DNA of 33,061 bases from Chromera velia (Eukaryota > Sar > Chromeraceae), in NCBI GenBank assembly GCA_018398765.1, contig JAHBMJ010000655.1:10001-43061 (forward strand). The letters run 5' to 3'. Positions 28,878 to 33,061 of the stretch are shown here, in pieces (position 1 is the first letter of the stretch; the number at the start of each line of letters is the position of its first letter). The position numbers were made by a program, and so were the translations under genes. The notes below the pieces were generated by a model. It saw nothing but the letters and a program-made list of their open reading frames with translations, was not told the origin of the DNA and ran no database searches.

Positions 28878-30488
28878 CGAGACAGACTGTATATTTATTC
28901 TTCTCCCTTCTTTTCTTCATGAACACAACGGAGAAACAGAAAGAAAGAAAAAAGACAAAAAAACAGAATATACAATCAAACAATGTAGGCAGTGGGCCGA
29001 AAATTAAGCGCCCCTTGCCGCACGGCCTCCCGACAGACTTTCACGTGATCACTGGGTTCACACGTGAATCCTCTGCTGCTTCAACTCAAGACAAGAGAGA
29101 GAAAAAAAAGACAATAAACAGCAAGCGAGACAGATTATATGTTTCTTCTTCTTCTCCCTCTTTTTCTTCATGAATACAACAGACAAAAAGAAAGAAAGAA
29201 CAAAGACAAAGACAGGCAGCCTGACAGATAGACATCCAGCCAGACAGGCAGACAGACTGCATGTTCTTCTTTTTTCTTTTTCCCTTCATTCTCTTTCACA
29301 CACTAACAGACAGACAGACAGGCAGACAGAGAGCCAGACAGACGGACAGACAGCTCTTTCCCCCGCCCCTTTCTGCTTCAAACATGCAGACACGCAGGAC
29401 GACAGACCTACTTGTCGACGACAAAAAGAAGGTAAAAGAAAAGAGTGGATACCAGGAGTAGATTGATAGAGAAAGTCGGTGCACTGTAAAAGCAAAGAAA
29501 TTCGAAGATTCTGGAGCCGAGACAAATTCATGCAAGCGACGGACCCCTCGACACGTTCTCCATTCAGAGGCGTCAGCTGAGCCTTCTCGATCACGTCCCT
29601 CAAGTTGAACCTGCCGCCTTGACAGAGCTCCATTATCATAAAGAGATTGCCCGTGTTGTCCGTCCAGGAATGGCTGACTGACACAATTCTTTTTGACTGA
29701 ACCTTTTCGTGAAACGTCTGTTCCTCGCGGATTTTCCTTCTGTCCCCCCCCGGCCCTTTTGTCACTTTTTTCAGGGCTTTGAATTGGTCATCGAGTTTTG
29801 TTAAGTATACTTCTCCGAAGGATCCTTCTCCCAACTTTGTGAGATTTGGAATGCTGCATGCATGCATGCATTGACTGGAGAGAGGAAAATCAGATGGAGA
29901 CCGACTCAGACTAGCATAAAAATCTGTACATACAGAGAATGAATCGCGATAACTGTTGAGTGCATGTGTTTTCTCTGTTTTGACTTGAAGTTCCCAGACT
30001 GCTGTGAGTTAAGAGGAAGAAAAAAACAAAAAGACTCAACAGTATTCAGGAGAAAGGAGTAAAAGAAAAAGGGCAGAAAACAGAGGCATAATGACGGAGA
30101 ATAGAAAACACCCGAACACCGGTGATACGGTGCTCAGATGCATGTACGGGAGGGGGATCCAAATTTAAAAGAAAAAACAACGCAAGAAGGGTGCAAAAAT
30201 GAGTGCATTAATTGAGCCGGCTGTCAGATGTGCACGATCCGGTCCCAACAATTACATCCATGAATCGGAGAAAGGGAGCGAATGCCGCACGAACGTCGAG
30301 CAACAGTGGGGGAATGAGGGGCAGCTGAAGAGAGGAGTTAGGGAAACAAATGAGGGCGATGTATCAAAAACTTACGCCTGCCCGCCCCGTGCATAGAGCT
30401 TTACATGCGACAGTATGGCTGCGGTCTTCAAGGCAGGCATCTCTGGCGCTTGTTTCGCTTTAGAAAGCAACTTCCTAAAACCCATCAT
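25326..30488 (-). CDS. Ser/Thr protein kinase with C-terminal LysM-like segment
   Basis: Seven exons on the minus strand: 30488-30376, 29874-29545 (or from 29853), 27621-27350, 26935-26883 (least certain), 26752-26592, 26140-25905 and 25514-25326, about 450 residues. It starts MMGFRKLLSKAKQ, with no signal peptide or membrane segment. Kinase motifs in order: Gly-loop KLGEGSFGEVYL, Lys in FKALKKV, hinge MIMELCQGG, QIAEGLRDMH, catalytic loop YINRDLKPEN (HRD is NRD), LCDFGLAKD, RMYQAPEVF, MWALGCILFE, and ALLSKHAALRPRI at the lobe end. It most resembles NEK- or CAMK-like kinases, which phosphorylate Ser/Thr in the cytoplasm. The last exon reads GDTLYKVAKKCNGNQ then VRMGDYLLFL, matching the ends of a LysM module, a glycan-binding fold also found in intracellular eukaryotic proteins. 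Exon 6 needs a one-base correction at the C run 26076-26079 (or a 16-nt intron) to stay in frame. Confidence 0.75.
27710..27780 (+). repeat. 24-bp tandem repeat, three units
   Basis: Units 27710-27733, 27734-27757 and 27758-27780 (23 bp), nearly identical, each ccccttttcgaaatcccggg plus tct(a/g). Each unit contains the palindromes TTTCGAAA and CCCGGG. It lies in the long second intron of the kinase gene. Confidence 0.95.
28205..29350 (+). repeat. Higher-order repeat cluster with ACAG arrays in an intron
   Basis: A block made of acagacagac clusters, then tatatgtttcttcttctccc, a ttcatgaacacaacagacag segment and an A-rich part recurs near 28209, 28793, 28878, 29127 and 29247. A second, longer duplication pairs 28525-28660 with 28980-29110 (gggcatcgggcccgaaa versus aggcagtgggccgaaaa, then ctgctgcttcaactcaagac in both). 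All of it lies inside kinase intron 2, so the frames read from it are not genes. Confidence 0.8.
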
Positions 30489-31136
30489 CTTGTTGTTGTT
30501 GTGGCAGAAGGGGGCTGTTGACCGAAGGAGGGCTCAGTAGTACCCACAAGAATTGAAAAGCCGTAAAGAAAGACTACAAAGACAGGTAGAAACGATAAGC
30601 GCACTCTCTCCTGTGATACGTCAGTCAATCAACGGACCACGGGTGAAGGAGAGGAAGGAGATAAGGACACATGCAACACTCGACTGGACTGTTGTTTGAT
30701 AAAAAGTCAGTGCTCCTGCTGATATCTGACTGGAGAAATGAGATGAGGAGACCTCATAAGCCGTACTGATGTCTGCTGTGTGTGTCGCACATGCTACTGG
30801 TTACGCTGAATGGAGCTGTAGGCTATGAAAAGACTGCATATGTAAGTGTTGCTCTGAGCTCCCTCTCATGCATACGGCTCTGTACACGCATATACGGCTA
30901 TAGCTGTTGGCCCGCACTTTCAATGCATGCATGCAGGGCCCGGCCACGCGCATGCGCAACGCGCGCGCGCGCGTGCATGCATGTCGTGCATATCGATCAG
31001 CTATATAGCTGCACATGCAAGATCGATGGAATGCATGCATCCAGTCACGCAGCGCGGAGTGTGGGTCTCTGTGCCTGTGTCTTCAATATCTGACGGTGAG
31101 TGGACCCGTTGTAGCAGTCGACGAGGTGAACGAGGT
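30489..31136. promoter_or_regulatory. Bidirectional promoter region, kinase and SpoU-like genes
   Basis: The two ATGs face away from each other, 648 bp apart. The half nearer the SpoU-like gene holds at least three TGCATGC-type palindromes (30922-30935, 30973-30982 and 31031-31041), a (CG)n run (30960-30972) and tatatagctgcacatgcaag. TGCATGC is a known promoter motif bound by ApiAP2 factors in apicomplexans; use of it here is inferred. No TATA box can be assigned. Confidence 0.5.
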
Positions 31137-32882
31137 ATGACGACCGTCTACGCGCACAAAGTCTTCCGCCAACTTGGGTCGGCAGGTACTCTTTGTCTGG
31201 GGCCGTCTCCCCGTCTCCTCCGCCACCTTCCTGCACAGTCGAACGAGCCCTCGTCCTCATCTTCTGCAGTGCGTCCCTTTTCCTTCACCCCCCCTTCACA
31301 GAGACTTGCAGCTGTACCCGAAGGTGACACGAGTGAGAAACAGTTTCCGGTCAAGAAACTTCAACTGAGTCCGAAAAATTCGTTCTTCTCCCACGTTCGC
31401 CGTCTCCTCCGAAACAGAAGGTACAGATACCGATCTCGTGAAATCGTTGCGAAGGGAAATCTCCTTGTTGATTCCCTGAGGCAGGGAGAACCAGGCAGAG
31501 CGAGACCAAAGGTCATCATCACGTGTCAAAGGGAGCGATACGGCACACATTGCACCACCCCCGTGATTGCCGTCTCCGAGGATCTCCTCCGCCGCATTTG
31601 TTTCTCTCCCTCAACAAAAGCATCAGAGGAGGAACCGCCCCCAGAGGATTTGGCTCTTCTGGAGATGCCGAGGCCACTCGAAAGCACGGAGAACTTCAGA
31701 TACCTCCTGGCCCTCGACAGAGTTCTCTACACACAAAACCTGGGTTCTTTGGTGTTCAATGCCCAGGTAAGTCGCCAGAGACGTGCGTACGTTATTTTGT
31801 GTCTGGACGGTGGATGTTCGAAATGGAAGAAGAAAAGAAATGAGCGCTTCAGGGGATGTGGAGACAACCATTCGCACAAAGATGCGCAGCGTCAGAGCAC
31901 ACACACATCATGATCTGAAGCACAGGAGATGAATCCACAGCCCCATTCCTTTTGTGTCCGTGCAATTTCCCCTCACTCATTGGATATTCATGCTGCTTCC
32001 CTTGTATGTAGAGGCATCTATTGCATACTGTCGAACATGTATCACAGATTCTCTGCTTCGATTAGTTCCATCTAGCTTTCTCTTTTTGTTCCTTCCCCTG
32101 AGTCCTGCGGGGTGGGTGCAGGGGTTCGGCTTCGAGGGCATCTTCTTGACTCACGGCACGGCAGATATCTTCAACTGGAAAGTTCTGGTCAGTTTCGTAG
32201 AAGGGCCATACGTTAATTCTTCCTCAGTCTGGACGTAGGCGCCCTTTTTTATCTGAGCGCCAGGCACTCTCTGCATCTGTTTGTGTACATGGGTGAATCT
32301 GTTGACTTCATTGGAAGGTGTCCTTCCTGGAGGAGAACCGAAAGGTGCAGTCTCGCTTTCCCATCTCGGAAGTCTTCTCTCTCTCCCTCTCCTCCTCTTT
32401 CTTGATTGCGTTCTCTGTCTCTGTTTCTGTTTGCACGTCAAGCAGTCGACGGCCGCACCCCGGGCTTGCTTGTCGATACTGATCGCTTCGTGTCTCTCAC
32501 TACATTTAGTTGATCAACGTTTCGTGCGTTCGCGCCTGAATTGAAAGGAACATTAATGTATGTATTCGATTAATTGAAAAACATGCACTTTCATTTCGGA
32601 CTCTTCTTCTTTTCCTTCCATTCATTTCTCTCTTCCGCTGATTGTGAGCAGGAGGCAAGTCAAGGAGCGTCCGTGTCTGCCCCCTTTCTGTACGGGACGC
32701 CAGAGGAGTTGTTGGAGATCTGTGAGAGGGAGAGGCTGAGACCCTGTGTGGCGCATATGGAAGGGAAGACTCTGGAAGAAATCAGGAAGGAGGAGCAGGA
32801 GAACAGTGAAGAAGAAGAAGACGAAGAAGAACGAGAGGGTTGGCCAGATGAGAGGATCATGCATGTGCCGTTGCTCAATTAG
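31137..32882 (+). CDS. SpoU/TrmH-family RNA 2'-O-methyltransferase, probably incomplete
   Basis: Exons 31137-31766, 32122-32187 and 32652-32882, all phase 0 with GT-AG ends, give 308 residues to a TAG. The N terminus (MTTVYAHKVFRQLGSAG, then Ser/Arg/Pro-rich) resembles an organelle presequence. Next comes a substrate-binding-like region (HVRRLLRNRRYRYRSREIVA, CQRERYGT), then the SPOUT start: LALDRVLYTQNLGSLVFNAQ joined to GFGFEGIFLTHGTADIFNWK and EASQGASVSAPF. This matches the family pattern of NLGS, then GxDGI, then RASxGA. SpoU enzymes methylate ribose 2'-OH in rRNA or tRNA; mitochondrial MRM-type members act on large-subunit rRNA. The expected later motifs (LVxGNExxG and SLNVSVA) are absent; instead the exon ends in an acidic Glu/Asp run. 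Further exons probably lie beyond the window, with an exon-3 donor I cannot place. Confidence 0.75.
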
Positions 32883-33016
32883 CTTTCCTTCGTTCTTGCC
32901 TCCTTCGATGATCAGTCTTTCAATCTTTTGGTTTTCTCTGGGGCTCTTCTTTTTTGGAAGGGGGAAAAAGACAGACAATTCTCGCATGATAATCTCTCTA
33001 TCTTTCTCTCGCCTCT

Positions 33017-33061
33017 CCTTCTCCCTCTCCCTCTCCCTCTCCCCCCCCCCCCCCCCCCCCC
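33017..33061 (+). repeat. (CCCTCT)n and terminal poly-C
   Basis: Hexanucleotide ccctct units run into an unbroken C run (33041-33061) that reaches the window end, probably marking a contig or sequencing limit. Confidence 0.9.

Noticed and set aside
1..33061. CRISPR array, prokaryotic operon or phage system
   Set aside because: Introns, splice sites and gene style are eukaryotic; the direct repeats lack regular repeat-spacer structure.

Overview
This is a eukaryotic nuclear window. Genes are interrupted by many GT-AG introns with pyrimidine-rich acceptors, coding parts are GC-rich with long Ser/Pro/Gln low-complexity stretches, introns are full of CTGT-type tetranucleotide repeats, and one gene encodes a secreted thrombospondin type-1 plus von Willebrand A protein. 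That combination suggests an alveolate near the apicomplexans, most likely a chromerid alga such as Chromera velia. The organism call is an inference from style and gene content, not from a search.

Layout, left to right. At 0.86-1.6 kb lies a partly resolved minus-strand gene of unknown function. At 2.0-2.45 kb a degenerate duplication brackets a 28-base run of N. At 2.73-10.64 kb is a 12-exon plus-strand gene for an FtsJ/RrmJ-fold methyltransferase with a tail of more than 1,200 residues; I could chain its exons with consistent phase. At 11.8-12.3 kb is a small minus-strand gene of unknown function, convergent with it. At 12.95-16.55 kb is a nested mobile element: a short terminal-inverted-repeat transposon with an 8-bp target duplication, split by a 3,072-bp LTR retroelement that has paired 255-bp LTRs, a primer-binding site, a polypurine tract and a 5-bp target duplication. 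Its main reading frame is open for 657 codons apart from three TAG triplets. AT-rich DNA and a tRNA-derived SINE-like piece follow to 18 kb.

At 19.09-22.47 kb is the two-exon TSP1-vWA secreted protein. After an AT-rich gene-poor stretch, a minus-strand seven-exon gene (30.49-25.33 kb) encodes a Ser/Thr protein kinase whose last exons carry a LysM-like segment. It shares a 648-bp bidirectional promoter region with a plus-strand SpoU/TrmH-family RNA 2'-O-methyltransferase (31.14 kb onward), which probably carries an N-terminal organelle presequence and may continue beyond the window.

The genes do not form an obvious pathway. Two are ribose-methyltransferase families acting on RNA (FtsJ and SpoU), one is a signalling kinase and one is a secretory adhesive protein. 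The most unusual content is the nested retroelement with TAG-only interruptions, the kinase-LysM architecture with a one-base frame break, the FtsJ domain with altered catalytic positions, and splice sites embedded in or duplicated by tandem repeats.
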